This document shows positions 1 to 10,274 of a stretch of DNA of 64,000 bases, one piece after another. The notes below the pieces were generated by a model. The model worked only from the letters and a program-made list of their open reading frames with translations. It searched no databases and was not told the DNA's origin. The stretch comes from Acetobacteraceae bacterium H6797 (lineage in GTDB: Bacteria; Pseudomonadota; Alphaproteobacteria; Acetobacterales; Acetobacteraceae), in the NCBI GenBank assembly GCA_015223225.1, contig JADFCQ010000001.1, positions 1,079,639-1,143,638 on the forward strand, given 5' to 3'. Within the stretch, counting starts at the first letter, position 1. Each line of letters begins with the position of its first letter. The position numbers were made by a program, and so were the translations under genes.

Positions 1-99
1 GGAAACGCCCCACTTCTCTTCCAGCAGCTTGGAGAGCTCGGCGGCCTCCAGAACGGTCAGGCTGGACAGCTCGTCGACCAGCTTAGCGAGATCGGCCAT
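1..99 (-). CDS. rplL: 50S ribosomal protein L7/L12, N-terminal fragment
   Basis: This is the start of the L7/L12 stalk protein gene; the rest lies beyond the left edge. The ATG is at 99-97 and the 33 visible codons begin [20 protein letters not shown], the typical helical dimerisation domain that docks on L10. It follows rplJ by about 105 bp on the same strand, the universal rplJ-rplL order. Only the first quarter of the usual ~122-residue protein is visible, so the factor-binding C-terminal domain cannot be checked. Confidence 0.95.
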   Translation of the reverse strand, partial: MADLAKLVDELSSLTVLEAAELSKLLEEKWGVS

Positions 100-204
100 G
101 GTGATTGTCCTTCGATCTAATGGCTTGGCTTGCAATTTGCAACCCCGGCTCAGGAACCCGATGAGCGGGCCGCCCGAGGCGGAGAGGTAGTCTCAGTCTC
201 GAAC

Positions 205-735
205 TCAGGCCGCCTGGGCCTCGTCCTCGTCCTTCTTGGCATACGCCGAGAAGACCCGCGCCAGCTGCGAGCCAGGGGCCTGCAGCACGCCGGCAATACG
301 CGTCGCCGGGGTCTGGATGAGACCCAGCAGCTGCGCACGCAGCGTCTCCAGCGAGGGCAGTTCGGCCAGCGCCTTCACACCATCGGTGCTCAGGGTCTGG
401 ACGCCCAGCGCCCCGCCGAGGATCACGAACTTGTCGTTACCCTTGGCGAACTCCACGGCGGTCTTCGCCACGGCCACCGGATCCACAGACCACGCGAGCG
501 CGGTCGGACCCTTCAGCAGCGGCGCAACGCCCTGGAAGCGGGTGCCGTCGAGGGCGAGGGTGGCGAGCCGGTTCTTCGCGACCTTGTACGTCGCGCCAGC
601 AGCCCGCATCTTGTTACGCAGATCATCCACCTGCGCGACCGTCAGACCCTTGTTCTGGGCGACGAGCACGAAGGAAGTGTCAGCGAACACAGCCGCGAGG
701 TGGGCGACGAAGTCACGTTTCTCGGTACGATCCAC
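205..735 (-). CDS. rplJ: 50S ribosomal protein L10
   Basis: L10 anchors L7/L12 dimers to the 50S stalk and autoregulates rplJL. I place the start at GTG 735-733, giving 176 residues beginning [17 protein letters not shown], close to the usual ~170. A GGAG lies about 7 bases upstream of this GTG. The open frame runs further upstream, but the added N-terminus is arginine-rich low-complexity sequence with no L10 similarity. The central part ([31 protein letters not shown]) is typical L10. The last residues ([14 protein letters not shown]) match the alanine- and acid-rich tail of alphaproteobacterial L10. It lies between rplA and rplL in the conserved cluster. Confidence 0.96.
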   Translation of the reverse strand: MDRTEKRDFVAHLAAVFADTSFVLVAQNKGLTVAQVDDLRNKMRAAGATYKVAKNRLATLALDGTRFQGVAPLLKGPTALAWSVDPVAVAKTAVEFAKGNDKFVILGGALGVQTLSTDGVKALAELPSLETLRAQLLGLIQTPATRIAGVLQAPGSQLARVFSAYAKKDEDEAQAA

Positions 736-1062
736 GTCTCGTCTCCGTCGGTGGCTTCGGCCTTTTGGAAGGGCCTCAGCCGGTTCACACGGGGGCCGCG
801 GGCACCTGCCCGAAACCCCGTTCGCCTGCCTGAGTTCGGAAAGCCAAGCCAAGTCAGATCAGGGCAATGCCCGGAAATGTCTCTATTGGCGCCCCGCCTA
901 CGATTGCGCGGCCGATTGCCGCATTAAGGTCCGGCGCCCGAAGGCCCGGCCCACAGCCGATCTCTGACAGGTTTCGAGCGGGGCCTTGGCCCCGCCCTGC
1001 CCGCGCCTCCCGGAGGAAGCGCGTATCTCTATCGGCCACCCCGAAGGGCGGCCTCAGCGGTC
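736..1062 (-). promoter_or_regulatory. rplA-rplJ intergenic region, probable L10 leader / attenuator
   Basis: No gene is visible in these 327 bases. In many bacteria this interval carries the rplJ promoter and the L10 leader RNA bound by L10-L12 to repress translation. Two hairpins are directly visible. One lies just after the rplA stop at 1034-1053 (GGCC-A-CCC / GGG-C-GGCC around CGAA). The other is an 8-bp inverted repeat at 978-995 (GCGGGGCC / GGCCCCGC). Neither is followed by a strong T-run on the minus strand, so partial attenuation is more likely than full termination. The leader function is inferred from position; the kink-turn was not verified. Confidence 0.5.
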
Positions 1063-1758
1063 TCAGGCGCCGAGCGTGGCGACGTCGACCTTCAGGCCCG
1101 GGCCCATCGAGGAGGACAGGTTCACCTTCTTCACATAGGTGCCCTTGGCGCCCGCCGGCTTCGCGCGCTGGATGGCGTCGATGAACGCCTTGGCGTTCTC
1201 GACCAGCTGTTCAGCGCCGAAGGAGGCCTTGCCGATGCCGGCATGAACGATACCGGCCTTCTCGGCGCGGAACTCGACCTGACCGGCCTTGGCGGCGGTC
1301 ACGGCGCCCTTGACGTCCATGGTCACGGTGCCGAGCTTCGGGTTCGGCATCAGGCCACGCGGACCGAGGATCTTACCGAGACGGCCCACGAGGCCCATCA
1401 TGTCCGGGGTAGCAATGCAGCGATCGAAATCGATCTTGCCTTCCTGGACGGCGGCCATCAGGTCCTCGGCGCCAACGACGTCGGCACCGGCGGCCAGAGC
1501 CTCCTCGGCCTTCGCACCACGGGCGAAGACGCCGACGCGGGCGGTCTTGCCCGTGCCATGCGGCAGACCGACGACGCCGCGGACCATCTGGTCGGCATGG
1601 CGCGGGTCGATGCCGAGGTTCATCGAGAGCTCGATGGTCTCGTCGAACTTGGCCTTGGCATTCGCCTTGGCGAGGCTGATGGCCTCGGTCAGCGGATACA
1701 GCTTGTCGATATCGAGACCGGCGTAGATCGCCTTGAGGCGCTTACCCTGCTTGGCCAT
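1063..1758 (-). CDS. rplA: 50S ribosomal protein L1
   Basis: L1 forms the mobile stalk at the ribosomal E site and represses its own rplKA message. The 231-residue product begins [14 protein letters not shown] and has the family length. It carries the L1 signature around residues 120-145 ([20 protein letters not shown], the conserved 23S contact) and the [11 protein letters not shown] segment. It begins 3 bases after the rplK stop, so the two are surely co-translated. No anomaly is seen. Confidence 0.98.
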   Translation of the reverse strand: MAKQGKRLKAIYAGLDIDKLYPLTEAISLAKANAKAKFDETIELSMNLGIDPRHADQMVRGVVGLPHGTGKTARVGVFARGAKAEEALAAGADVVGAEDLMAAVQEGKIDFDRCIATPDMMGLVGRLGKILGPRGLMPNPKLGTVTMDVKGAVTAAKAGQVEFRAEKAGIVHAGIGKASFGAEQLVENAKAFIDAIQRAKPAGAKGTYVKKVNLSSSMGPGLKVDVATLGA

Positions 1759-1761
1759 CTA

Positions 1762-2196
1762 TCAGCCCTCCACCACGGAGATGCTCATCGAGCGGGCCGA
1801 GCCCTGCAGCATGCGGACAGCCGCCTCGACGTCGTTGCAGTTCATGTCCTTCATCTTCACCGCGGCGATTTCGCGCAGCTGAGACTTGGTCACGCGACCG
1901 ACCATGCCGCCCTTGCCCGGCGTCTGGCTGCCCTTGTCGATCTTGGCGGCCTTCAGCAGGAAGTAGGTGTTCGGCGGGGTCTTCGTGACGAAGGAGAAGG
2001 TGCGGTCCGAATACGCCGTGATGACGACCGGCGTCGGGGTGCCGGGCTCCATCTGCTGCGTCGCCGCGTTGAATTCCTTCACGAACTGCATGATGTTCAG
2101 GCCGCGCTGACCGAGCGCGGGGCCGACCGGCGGCGAGGGGTTCGCCTTGCCAGCGGGGATCTGCAGCTTGATATAGCCGACGATCTTCTTCGCCAT
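1762..2196 (-). CDS. rplK: 50S ribosomal protein L11
   Basis: L11 binds the GTPase-associated region of 23S rRNA. The 144-residue frame begins [20 protein letters not shown]. It contains the conserved [19 protein letters not shown] segment (residues 21-39) and the [14 protein letters not shown] segment that separates the two domains. Length and ends match the family. It heads the rplKA pair downstream of a nusG terminator, so it probably has its own promoter within 2197-2352. Confidence 0.98.
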   Translation of the reverse strand: MAKKIVGYIKLQIPAGKANPSPPVGPALGQRGLNIMQFVKEFNAATQQMEPGTPTPVVITAYSDRTFSFVTKTPPNTYFLLKAAKIDKGSQTPGKGGMVGRVTKSQLREIAAVKMKDMNCNDVEAAVRMLQGSARSMSISVVEG

Positions 2197-2352
2197 GGTA
2201 ATTCCCTGTTGTCAGGGAGGCGCGGTTCGTCCGGCCCAGGCTTGGGCCTCCCGCGTCCCTATCGAGAGGGCGGGCTTTTAGGGCTCTCCGGGGCGTGAGT
2301 CCAGGGGCAAAACGGCTGGCGGCCATGCATTGGGCGCGGCCCAACCCCATCC

Positions 2353-2395
2353 CCTTTAAAAACCAAGGCCGCCCGCGGGTTTCCCCGGGGCGGCC
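2353..2395 (-). terminator. Intrinsic terminator after nusG
   Basis: Read on the minus strand, an inverted repeat (arms at 2388-2395 and 2367-2374, GGCCGCCC/GGGCGGCC) is followed by TTGGTTTTTAAAG. It begins 29 bases past the nusG stop and separates secE-nusG from rplK. The rest of 2197-2423 has no gene. Confidence 0.8.
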
Positions 2396-2423
2396 CGAAA
2401 TTTGTTTCCCAGAGGGAAAAGGC

Positions 2424-2960
2424 TCAGAGCTTCTCGACCTGGCCGTATTCCAGCTCGACCGGCGTGGCACGGCCGAAGATGGAGACGGAGACCTTCACGC
2501 GGCCGCGCTCCTCGTCGACCTCTTCCACCGTGCCGTTGAAGCTGGTGAAGGGGCCGTCGGCGACGCGGATCTGCTCGCCCACCTCGAAGACGACGGCGGG
2601 GCGCTTCGGCTTCTCGGCCGTATCCGTCACCTGCTGCAGCATGCGCTGCGCCTCGGCCTCGGAAATGGGCTGCGGCTTGTTGCGCGCACCCAAGAAGCCC
2701 GTGACCTTGGGCGTGTCCTTGACCAGGTGCCAAGCGTCGTCGGTCATTTCCATCTGCACCAGCACGTAGCCGGGGAAGAACTTGCGCTCGGAATTGACCT
2801 TCTGGCCGCGGCGAACCTCGACCACTTCCTCAGCCGGAACCAGGACCTGCTCGAACTTGTCGCCGAGGCCCTTCTGCGCCGCCTGCTCCAGGATCTGCTG
2901 GGCGATTTTCTTCTCGAAGCCCGAATAGACGTGGACGACGTACCACTTCTTGCTCGCCAT
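2424..2960 (-). CDS. nusG: Transcription termination/antitermination factor NusG
   Basis: NusG binds RNA polymerase and couples it to Rho, NusA/S10 and ribosomes. The chosen ATG at 2960-2958 gives 178 residues starting [20 protein letters not shown]. The frame continues upstream, but those residues are not part of the family. The NGN domain spans about residues 1-120, including [20 protein letters not shown]. The C-terminal KOW domain (about 125-178) has [20 protein letters not shown]. It sits 14 bases after secE, the near-universal secE-nusG pairing. Confidence 0.97.
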   Translation of the reverse strand: MASKKWYVVHVYSGFEKKIAQQILEQAAQKGLGDKFEQVLVPAEEVVEVRRGQKVNSERKFFPGYVLVQMEMTDDAWHLVKDTPKVTGFLGARNKPQPISEAEAQRMLQQVTDTAEKPKRPAVVFEVGEQIRVADGPFTSFNGTVEEVDEERGRVKVSVSIFGRATPVELEYGQVEKL

Positions 2961-2974
2961 GGTCGTTTCCGCCC

Positions 2975-3187
2975 TCACACACCACCGAAGAGGAAGCTCA
3001 TGCCCAGCTGAATCAGCCAGTCCACCAGCAGGAAGAACACGGCCGCCAGGGCCGAAAGGCCCAGCACCAGGCCGGTAGTGATCAGCGTTTCCTTGCGGCT
3101 CGGCCAGGTGACACGTGCCACCTCTTGCCGCACCTCGCGGATGAACAGCGCTGGATCAAGCTTGGCCAAGGCCGCCACCTTCAACAT
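2975..3187 (-). CDS. secE: Preprotein translocase subunit SecE
   Basis: SecE clamps the SecY channel. The frame from ATG 3187-3185 encodes 70 residues. It contains the conserved amphipathic helix [19 protein letters not shown] followed by a single hydrophobic segment (about residues 37-60), the short one-TM form found in most bacteria. A GTG at 3199-3197 would add four residues; neither start has a strong ribosome site. It lies between tRNA-Trp and nusG as in E. coli. Confidence 0.94.
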   Translation of the reverse strand: MLKVAALAKLDPALFIREVRQEVARVTWPSRKETLITTGLVLGLSALAAVFFLLVDWLIQLGMSFLFGGV

Positions 3188-3282
3188 CTGGTTGCACACG
3201 GATCGGGGACAAGCCCCGCGAAGATCATACGCCGCGCCAATGCGGCGGCAAACCAGTGGCCTGGGCGAAGCCCGGAGCCGAC

Positions 3283-3359
3283 TGGCAGGGGTGGAGGGTC
3301 TCGAACCCCCAACCTCCGGTTTTGGAGACCGGCGCTCTAGCCAATTGAGCTACACCCCT
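3283..3359 (-). tRNA. trpT: tRNA-Trp (anticodon CCA)
   Basis: The minus strand reads as a complete cloverleaf with 5' acceptor AGGGGTG pairing with CACCCCT, a GTTCGA T-loop, anticodon loop CTCCAAA with CCA at 3325-3323, and an encoded 3' CCA at 3285-3283. It sits between tuf and secE exactly as trpT does in the E. coli tufB operon. Confidence 0.97.
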
Positions 3360-3690
3360 GCACCGCGGCATCGCCGCGCGAGGGCCGCTCTATAGGTTAG
3401 CTGCGGAGGGCTGTCGAGGGGGCATCGTGCTGCCGGATGCGCATTCATGCTCCGCGCGGACGGCGGTTGGGCAAGGATTTGCCGGGACTCGGCGAAATAT
3501 CGAGAGACTTGGCGGCGGCGAGCCCACCAGGGGCGCCGAATCCCGGCGCGCTGCGTGGCCCGCACGGACGATTCGCGGCACGCCCAGCGCCTGGGCCAGG
3601 CGCCCCGCGGAGAGAGGCTCAGAACGCGCCGGTGCCGGCCTTGGGCCGGGGCATCGAGGCTGCCGTGGGAACACCCGCCAAGGCCCCCAA
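3360..3690. other. Gene-free spacer between tuf terminator and tRNA-Trp
   Basis: About 330 bases with no supported gene; open frames here are GC-driven and lack starts with ribosome sites. The minus-strand tRNA-Trp/secE promoter should lie in the part next to 3360, but I cannot identify its boxes with confidence. Confidence 0.5.
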
Positions 3691-3722
3691 AAGCGAAACG
3701 GGCCGCCCTTGTGGGGCGGCCC
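3691..3722 (-). terminator. Intrinsic terminator after tuf
   Basis: A 9-bp perfect inverted repeat (3700-3708 and 3714-3722, GGGCCGCCC/GGGCGGCCC) with a 5-base loop begins 28 bases after the tuf stop. On the minus strand it is followed by GTTTCGCTTTT. Confidence 0.85.
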
Positions 3723-3750
3723 GCTCGTATCCGTCAGATCCGGGAAAGGA

Positions 3751-4938
<1,188 letters not shown>

Positions 4939-4989
4939 GGTCGCGTCCCGCTATCCGTCTTCCTAAAACGAACACCCCGCGCCCGCGCG

Positions 4990-5063
4990 TGGAGCGGGTG
5001 ACGGGAATCGAACCCGCACAACCAGCTTGGAAGGCTGGGGCTCTACCATTGAGCTACACCCGC
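4990..5063 (-). tRNA. glyT: tRNA-Gly (anticodon TCC)
   Basis: The minus strand folds as a tRNA with acceptor GCGGGTG/CACCCGC, discriminator T, encoded CCA at 4992-4990, D-arm TAGCTCAATGGTAGAGC and anticodon loop CTTCCAA (TCC). It lies 51 bases upstream of tuf, as glyT does in E. coli. Confidence 0.97.
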
Positions 5064-5170
5064 GCCGCGCGACCCGCGCCCGCAAGCGAGCCCAAGGCGC
5101 CTGGCGGTGCTACCACTGGGACCGTTCCGTATCATCCGGGGAAAGCCCCAGACTGCACGGAGCAGGGAAA

Positions 5171-5252
5171 TGGAGGGGGTTGGATTCGAACCAACGTAGG
5201 CAGTGCCAACGGATTTACAGTCCGTCCCCTTTAGCCACTCGGGCACCCCTCC
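5171..5252 (-). tRNA. tyrU: tRNA-Tyr (anticodon GTA)
   Basis: A class II tRNA on the minus strand: acceptor GGAGGGG/CCCCTCC, anticodon loop CTGTAAA (GTA), a long variable arm and T-loop GTTCGAATC. The discriminator A is followed by TTT, so CCA is not encoded, unlike its two neighbours. It is the first tRNA of the tyrosine-glycine-tuf-tryptophan cluster. Confidence 0.96.
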
Positions 5253-5500
5253 GTATCCTCCGTGCCTTACGGCCCGGCTCCACTGGAGCGGGGCGGACCT
5301 ATCCGCATTCGCGGGGTTGTGTCAACGGGACCTCGCGGGTTTCGCGCCGTTTTCGCGCATGGCGCCATGCGCGCCGGGCGCGGCCGAGCGTAACGGTCGG
5401 GCTGAAAGCGGCGTGGCGGCAGGGAACGGCAAGCGGTAACGCAGGCAAGAGGCGCCCATATTGCACTTGTCCGGCCGGGGTGGCCGCGCGGATATAGGCC

Positions 5501-6565
5501 ATGCGCCCTCCTCGTCGCCCGCCTCAGGCGGATAGCCCCTCCAAGTCGTTTTCCGCCGATCGCCCCCAGGGCCGTGCCCCGCAGGGCCGCCCGCAGCATG
5601 GCCAGGGCAAGCCGCGCCCGCCGCGTGAGGCCGATTCCGAAGAGCGCCCCCGCTTCGATCGCGGTGCCGGGCCCAAGGGCCCGCGCGGCCCCCGCCGCCC
5701 CGTTGAGGCCGAGGCCGCGGAGGCCCCTGCCCGCCCGCGTCCGGAGCGGGAGTTCTTCCAGCGCCGCCGCCTGCATGTCCTGCCCGAGACGGCGCCCGGC
5801 CCGCGTAAGCCCGATTCGGCGCCCTCGATTCCCGTGCCGCCCGGCAGCTATTGGCTGCATGGCGTGCATGCCGTCGCGGCCGCGCTGAAGAATCCGCAGC
5901 GCCGCGCCCGACGCCTGCTGCTGACGGAAGAGGCCGAGGCCAATCTCGCTGCCGAACTGCCCCGCCCCTGGCGCCTGAACGGCGAGCGGGTGGAGCGTAG
6001 CCGCTTCCAGACCTTCCTGCCCGAGGATGCGGTGCATCAGGGCGCGGCCCTGCTGGTCGATCCGCTCCAGCCCGTCGGGCTCGAGGATGCGATCGAGGCC
6101 CATCCGGGCCCGGTCCTGCTGCTCGACCAGGTGACCGACCCCCGCAACGTGGGCGCGATTCTCCGCTCGGCCGCCGCTTTCGGCGCCGCGGCCGTGGTGG
6201 TGCAGGACCGCAATGCGCCGCCCGAGACGGCCGCCATGGCCCGCACCGCCTCCGGCGCGCTGGAAATCGTGCCCATGGTGCGCGAGGTGAATATCTCGCG
6301 CGCCATCACCACGCTGCAGAAGGCGGGTTTCTGGGTCATGGGCCTCGACGGTTCGGCCAAGACCACGCTGGCCGCCGCGATTCCGCGCGACCGCCGCGTG
6401 GCGCTGGTGCTGGGCGCCGAGGATACCGGCCTGCGCCGCCTGCAGCGCGAATCGGTCGATGAGCTGGTGAAGCTGCCCATCGCCTCGCGGATGGAGAGCC
6501 TCAACGTCTCCGCCGCCGCCGCCGCCGCGCTCTACGAAGTCATCCGCGAGCAGGAACTGGACTGA
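5501..6565 (+). CDS. rlmB: TrmH/SpoU-family rRNA 2'-O-methyltransferase (RlmB-like)
   Basis: This SPOUT-fold enzyme most likely 2'-O-methylates a guanosine in 23S rRNA using S-adenosylmethionine. The 354-residue product starts with about 100 residues rich in proline, arginine and glycine, probably disordered. A substrate-binding domain follows (SYWLHGVHAVAAAL from about residue 115). The knotted catalytic domain has all three SpoU motifs: LLDQVTDPRNVGAILRSA, LVLGAEDTGLRR and LPIASRMESLNVSAAAA. The arginine-rich extension is longer than in E. coli RlmB (~243 residues). It reads away from the tRNA-Tyr cluster, and the next gene starts 4 bases after its stop. Target-site specificity is inferred from the family. 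Confidence 0.85.
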   Translation: MRPPRRPPQADSPSKSFSADRPQGRAPQGRPQHGQGKPRPPREADSEERPRFDRGAGPKGPRGPRRPVEAEAAEAPARPRPEREFFQRRRLHVLPETAPGPRKPDSAPSIPVPPGSYWLHGVHAVAAALKNPQRRARRLLLTEEAEANLAAELPRPWRLNGERVERSRFQTFLPEDAVHQGAALLVDPLQPVGLEDAIEAHPGPVLLLDQVTDPRNVGAILRSAAAFGAAAVVVQDRNAPPETAAMARTASGALEIVPMVREVNISRAITTLQKAGFWVMGLDGSAKTTLAAAIPRDRRVALVLGAEDTGLRRLQRESVDELVKLPIASRMESLNVSAAAAAALYEVIREQELD

Positions 6566-6569
6566 GCGC

Positions 6570-7334
6570 ATGACGCCGGAAGCGATCGCCGCAGCCATCC
6601 TGGCCAACCAGCGGGCACGGCGAGCTATTCCGGCGGATTGGCCCTTCGCCCCGGCCGATGAGGCGGCGGGCCATGCCGCCCAGCGGGCCCTGGCGGCGCT
6701 GATGGGCGCCGAGCCGCCGGCCGGCTTCAAGGTGGGCGCCATCGCGCCCCGGATGCAGCAATATCTCGGCGTCTTCGCGCCCATCGCGGGCTTCGTCGCG
6801 GCGCCCGACCTGAACCGCGGCCATTACCGATTCGCCGATTACGTCGCCCCCGGCGTGGAATGCGAAATCGGCCTCCGCCTCGCGCGGGATCTTCCCGCCG
6901 GCCCGACAAGCCTGGAAGCCGCCTCGGCGGCGGTCGGCGAGGTCTTCGCCGCCATCGAGCTGGTCGATAATCGCTACGAGGATTTCGGCAAATCCGGCCC
7001 GGCCGTGCTGATCGCCGACCGCATGTTCCAGGCCGGCGGCGTCACGGGCGCCCCGGTGCGGGACTGGCGGGGGCTCGACCTCCCTTCCCTCCTCGGCACC
7101 ATCGCCGTGGATGGCGAGGTGCGGGATCAGGGGCCGGGCTCGGAACTGATGGGCCATCCCTTCAAGGTGCTCGCCTGGCTGGCCGCATCGCCGCTGGCCC
7201 AGGCTTTTGGCGGGCTGAAGGCGGGCCAGGTGGTCTTCCTCGGCTCCGTCACCCCGCCGCTCTGGCTCAAGGGGCCGGGGCGGATCACGGTCGCTTTCGA
7301 GGGGCTGGGCGAGGCCTCGCTCACGCTCGTCTGA
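6570..7334 (+). CDS. 2-keto-4-pentenoate hydratase / fumarylacetoacetate hydrolase-family protein
   Basis: The 254-residue product resembles MhpD/XylJ-type hydratases that add water to 2-hydroxy-alkadienoates in aromatic meta-cleavage pathways. It shows an N-terminal helix, GFKVG near residue 52, the metal-site region PGVECEIGLRLARDLP near residue 91, VFAAIELVDNRY, and the C-terminal FLGSVTPPLWLKGPGRI. It follows the methyltransferase gene by 4 bases. No other meta-cleavage gene is nearby, so the substrate is unknown and a general oxo-acid hydratase/decarboxylase role is equally possible. Confidence 0.75.
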   Translation: MTPEAIAAAILANQRARRAIPADWPFAPADEAAGHAAQRALAALMGAEPPAGFKVGAIAPRMQQYLGVFAPIAGFVAAPDLNRGHYRFADYVAPGVECEIGLRLARDLPAGPTSLEAASAAVGEVFAAIELVDNRYEDFGKSGPAVLIADRMFQAGGVTGAPVRDWRGLDLPSLLGTIAVDGEVRDQGPGSELMGHPFKVLAWLAASPLAQAFGGLKAGQVVFLGSVTPPLWLKGPGRITVAFEGLGEASLTLV

Positions 7335-7538
7335 ACGCTTCCTGACAGCCCCGCTAAGGCCTCGTTAACCGGCGGCATGCGACATCCGTGTCGTGCCCCC
7401 GAGGCACCACTAGCCAGAACGGCCGGTTCTCAGAGCGCAGGGTTTGGCGGGCCGGAATGTCCCGTCAGGTCATGGCTCACAGCAGAAAGGCTGGGGCTGG
7501 TGCGGGCGAAACGGCCTGGTCGGTTCCAGAAGCTCCCG

Positions 7539-7778
7539 ATGCTTTCAGATATGCGTACCGAAAGCTGGCAGATCCTGCCTGATGACATCCAGCTCACCCT
7601 CTCCCGCGAGGCCCTGCGTCGCGCGGCGGAGACGCTGGCCGAACATGCGGAACTGCTCGCCGAGGAAATCGAGGTCGGCTCGCTGAGCGACAAGGGCGGG
7701 CCCGAGGCCCTGCGCCTTTTCGCCGCCGTGGTGCGGGCCACCAATTCCGACGCTTTCGGCCCCGTCGGCCATGCCTGA
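7539..7778 (+). CDS. Small conserved-looking hypothetical protein
   Basis: A ~79-residue helical protein starting MLSDMRTESWQILPDDI, with HAELLAEEIEVGSLSDKGGP and a C-terminal ATNSDAFGPVGHA. No domain is recognised. The frame is open further upstream to 7377, but the earlier residues look like translated intergenic sequence. Starts at 7539 and 7551 are both possible and neither has a strong ribosome site. It sits alone between the hydratase and uvrB. Confidence 0.5.
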   Translation: MLSDMRTESWQILPDDIQLTLSREALRRAAETLAEHAELLAEEIEVGSLSDKGGPEALRLFAAVVRATNSDAFGPVGHA

Positions 7779-7919
7779 GGCGTGACTTGCGCCGCAAGCG
7801 GGTGAGCCCTCACCCGCTTGCGACAGATTCCCCCTGCCTTTCCCATCGACTTTTGGGCAGCGGCACCCCAGTTTTGTTCTCCCGGCCCCGCGATGGCCGG
7901 GAGCATTGGGGCCCCCGCC

Positions 7920-10184
7920 ATGAACCTGATCGCCCAGCCGCCCGTTCTCTTCACGCCGCAGAAGCGCCCGGCCATGCCCGCGACGCGGCGGCTCAAGGTC
8001 GTCTCGCCCTATCAGCCCAATGGCGACCAGCCGACGGCGATTCGCGACCTCTGCGCCGGGATCGAGCAGGGCGAGCGCGACCAGGTGCTGCTCGGCGTGA
8101 CCGGCTCGGGCAAGACCTTCACCATGGCCAATGTCATCGAGCAGCAGCAACGCCCCACGCTGATCCTGGCGCCGAACAAGACGCTGGCGGCCCAGCTCTA
8201 TGGCGAGATGAAGTCCTTCTTCCCCGAAAACGCGGTTGAATACTTCGTCAGCTATTACGACTACTACCAGCCCGAGGCTTATGTGCCGCGGACCGATACC
8301 TATATCGAGAAGGATTCGCAGATAAACGAGCAGATCGACCGGATGCGCCACTCGGCCACCCAGGCGCTGCTCGAGCGGAATGACGTGGTGATCGTTGCCT
8401 CCGTCTCCTGCATCTACGGTATCGGCTCCGTCGAAACCTACGGGAAGATGGTGGTGAAGCTGGAAGCCGGCGGCCAGATCCCGCGCGACAACCTGCTGAA
8501 AGCCTTGGTCGAACTTCAATATCGCCGAAACGACGCCGCCTTCGGGCGCGGCACCTTCCGCGTGCGCGGCGAGACGGTGGATATCTGGCCCTCGCATCTG
8601 GAAGACCGCGCCTGGCGCATCTCCCTCTTCGGCGACGAGGTGGACAGCCTGCGTGAATTCGATCCACTGACCGGAGAAATCGCGGGCAATCTCGAAAATA
8701 TCGCCATCTACGCGAATAGCCACTACGTCACGCCGCGCCCGACGCTGCTCCAGGCCATCCGCGACATCAAGGTGGAGCTGAAGCAGCGGCTGGAGGAGCT
8801 GACCAGCCAAGGCAAGCTGCTGGAGGCCCAGCGGCTCGAACAGCGCACCATTTTCGATATCGAGATGCTGGAGACGACGGGCGTCTGCAAAGGCATCGAG
8901 AATTATTCCCGCTACCTCTCCGGCCGCGGCCCCGGCATGCCGCCGCCGACGCTTTTCGAATACCTGCCCGAGAATGCCATGCTGATCGTGGACGAGAGCC
9001 ACGTCACCGTGCCGCAGATCGGCGGCATGTATCGGGGCGACTTCGCGCGGAAGTCCATCCTCTCGGAATTCGGCTTCCGCCTGCCCTCCTGCACCGACAA
9101 TCGCCCGCTGAAATTCGAGGAATGGGACGCCTTCCGGCCGCAGACCATCTTCGTCTCCGCCACGCCCGGCCCGTGGGAGATGGAACGCAGCGGCGGCACC
9201 TTCGCCGAGCAGGTCATCCGCCCCACAGGGCTGGTGGACCCCATCTGCGACATCCGCCCCGTCGAGGGCCAGGTGGACGATCTGCTGGCCGAATGCCGCG
9301 AGGTCACCAAGAAGGGCGGGCGCATCCTCGTCACCACCCTGACCAAGCGGATGGCCGAGGACCTCACCGAATACATGACCGAGGCGGGCATCCGCGTCCG
9401 CTACCTGCATAGCGACGTGGATACGCTGGAGCGGATCGAGATCATCCGCGACCTGCGCAAGGGCGTGTTCGACGTGCTGATCGGCATCAACCTGCTGCGC
9501 GAGGGGCTCGATATTCCCGAATGTGCCCTGGTCGCGATCCTTGACGCGGATAAGGAGGGCTTCCTGCGCTCCACCACCTCGCTGATCCAGACCATCGGCC
9601 GCGCCGCGCGCAATGCCGAGGGCCGGGTGGTGCTCTATGCCGATGTGATGACGCGCAGCCTCAAGAACGCGCTGGAGGAGACGGAGCGCCGCCGGGCCAA
9701 GCAGATGGCCTGGAACGAGGAGCACGGCATCACGCCGCAAACCATCCGCCGCGACATTTCCGACGTGCTCCAGAGCGTCTACGAGCAGGATTACGTCACC
9801 GTCCCGGCCGTGGAGGGCGACAAGAAGCAGGATTTCGTCGGCAAGGACCTGCGCGCTTCCATCGCCGAGCTGGAGAAGCGGATGCGCGCCGCGGCCGCCG
9901 ATCTGGAATTCGAAACCGCCGCCCGTATCCGCGATGAGATCAAGCGGCTGGAGAATCTGGAACTGGGCCTCGATTCGGACGGCCGCGCCCTAGCCCCCGG
10001 CGCCCGCGCGCCCGGCCAGAGCAAGCTCGAAGGCCTGCTCCAGCCCAATGAGGCCGGCCGCTCGCTCCGCGATTCGCACCCCGCGCGCGGCCGGAAGAAG
10101 GAGGCCTGGAAGCCGGAGCCCCTCGGCCCCGGCGGCGGCGGTTATGACCCGAAGAAGGGCAAGCGGGGGCGGAGTGCCCGCTGA
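7920..10184 (+). CDS. uvrB: Excinuclease ABC subunit B
   Basis: UvrB is the damage-verifying helicase-like subunit of nucleotide excision repair. From ATG 7920 it is 754 residues, longer than the ~670 of E. coli because of a C-terminal extension rich in proline, glycine and basic residues. Visible motifs are Walker A GVTGSGKT (about 59-66), the beta-hairpin region [12 protein letters not shown] used to clamp DNA, helicase motifs such as INLLREGLD and QTIGRAARN, and a C-terminal UVR domain ([20 protein letters not shown]) that contacts UvrC. ATGs at 7818 and 7893 are in frame; 7920 is chosen by likeness to other family starts. The stop codon is inside a terminator hairpin. Confidence 0.96.
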   Translation: MNLIAQPPVLFTPQKRPAMPATRRLKVVSPYQPNGDQPTAIRDLCAGIEQGERDQVLLGVTGSGKTFTMANVIEQQQRPTLILAPNKTLAAQLYGEMKSFFPENAVEYFVSYYDYYQPEAYVPRTDTYIEKDSQINEQIDRMRHSATQALLERNDVVIVASVSCIYGIGSVETYGKMVVKLEAGGQIPRDNLLKALVELQYRRNDAAFGRGTFRVRGETVDIWPSHLEDRAWRISLFGDEVDSLREFDPLTGEIAGNLENIAIYANSHYVTPRPTLLQAIRDIKVELKQRLEELTSQGKLLEAQRLEQRTIFDIEMLETTGVCKGIENYSRYLSGRGPGMPPPTLFEYLPENAMLIVDESHVTVPQIGGMYRGDFARKSILSEFGFRLPSCTDNRPLKFEEWDAFRPQTIFVSATPGPWEMERSGGTFAEQVIRPTGLVDPICDIRPVEGQVDDLLAECREVTKKGGRILVTTLTKRMAEDLTEYMTEAGIRVRYLHSDVDTLERIEIIRDLRKGVFDVLIGINLLREGLDIPECALVAILDADKEGFLRSTTSLIQTIGRAARNAEGRVVLYADVMTRSLKNALEETERRRAKQMAWNEEHGITPQTIRRDISDVLQSVYEQDYVTVPAVEGDKKQDFVGKDLRASIAELEKRMRAAAADLEFETAARIRDEIKRLENLELGLDSDGRALAPGARAPGQSKLEGLLQPNEAGRSLRDSHPARGRKKEAWKPEPLGPGGGGYDPKKGKRGRSAR

Positions 10185-10198
10185 GGCGGGCGCTTTGT
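10174..10198 (+). terminator. Terminator overlapping the uvrB stop
   Basis: The arms GCCCGC (10176-10181) and GCGGGC (10186-10191) around TGAG form a hairpin that contains the TGA stop. It is followed by GCTTTG. Confidence 0.55.
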
Positions 10199-10274
10199 CG
10201 ACTCAAGCAACTTAAACGTGCAATTGACCGGCCGGTGACTTCCCGCCATCCCTAGGCATCCCGCCTTCAATGAG

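Noticed and set aside
7545..9740. About 730-codon minus-strand frame opposite uvrB
   Set aside because: Antisense of a clear uvrB; no start region or domain supports it.
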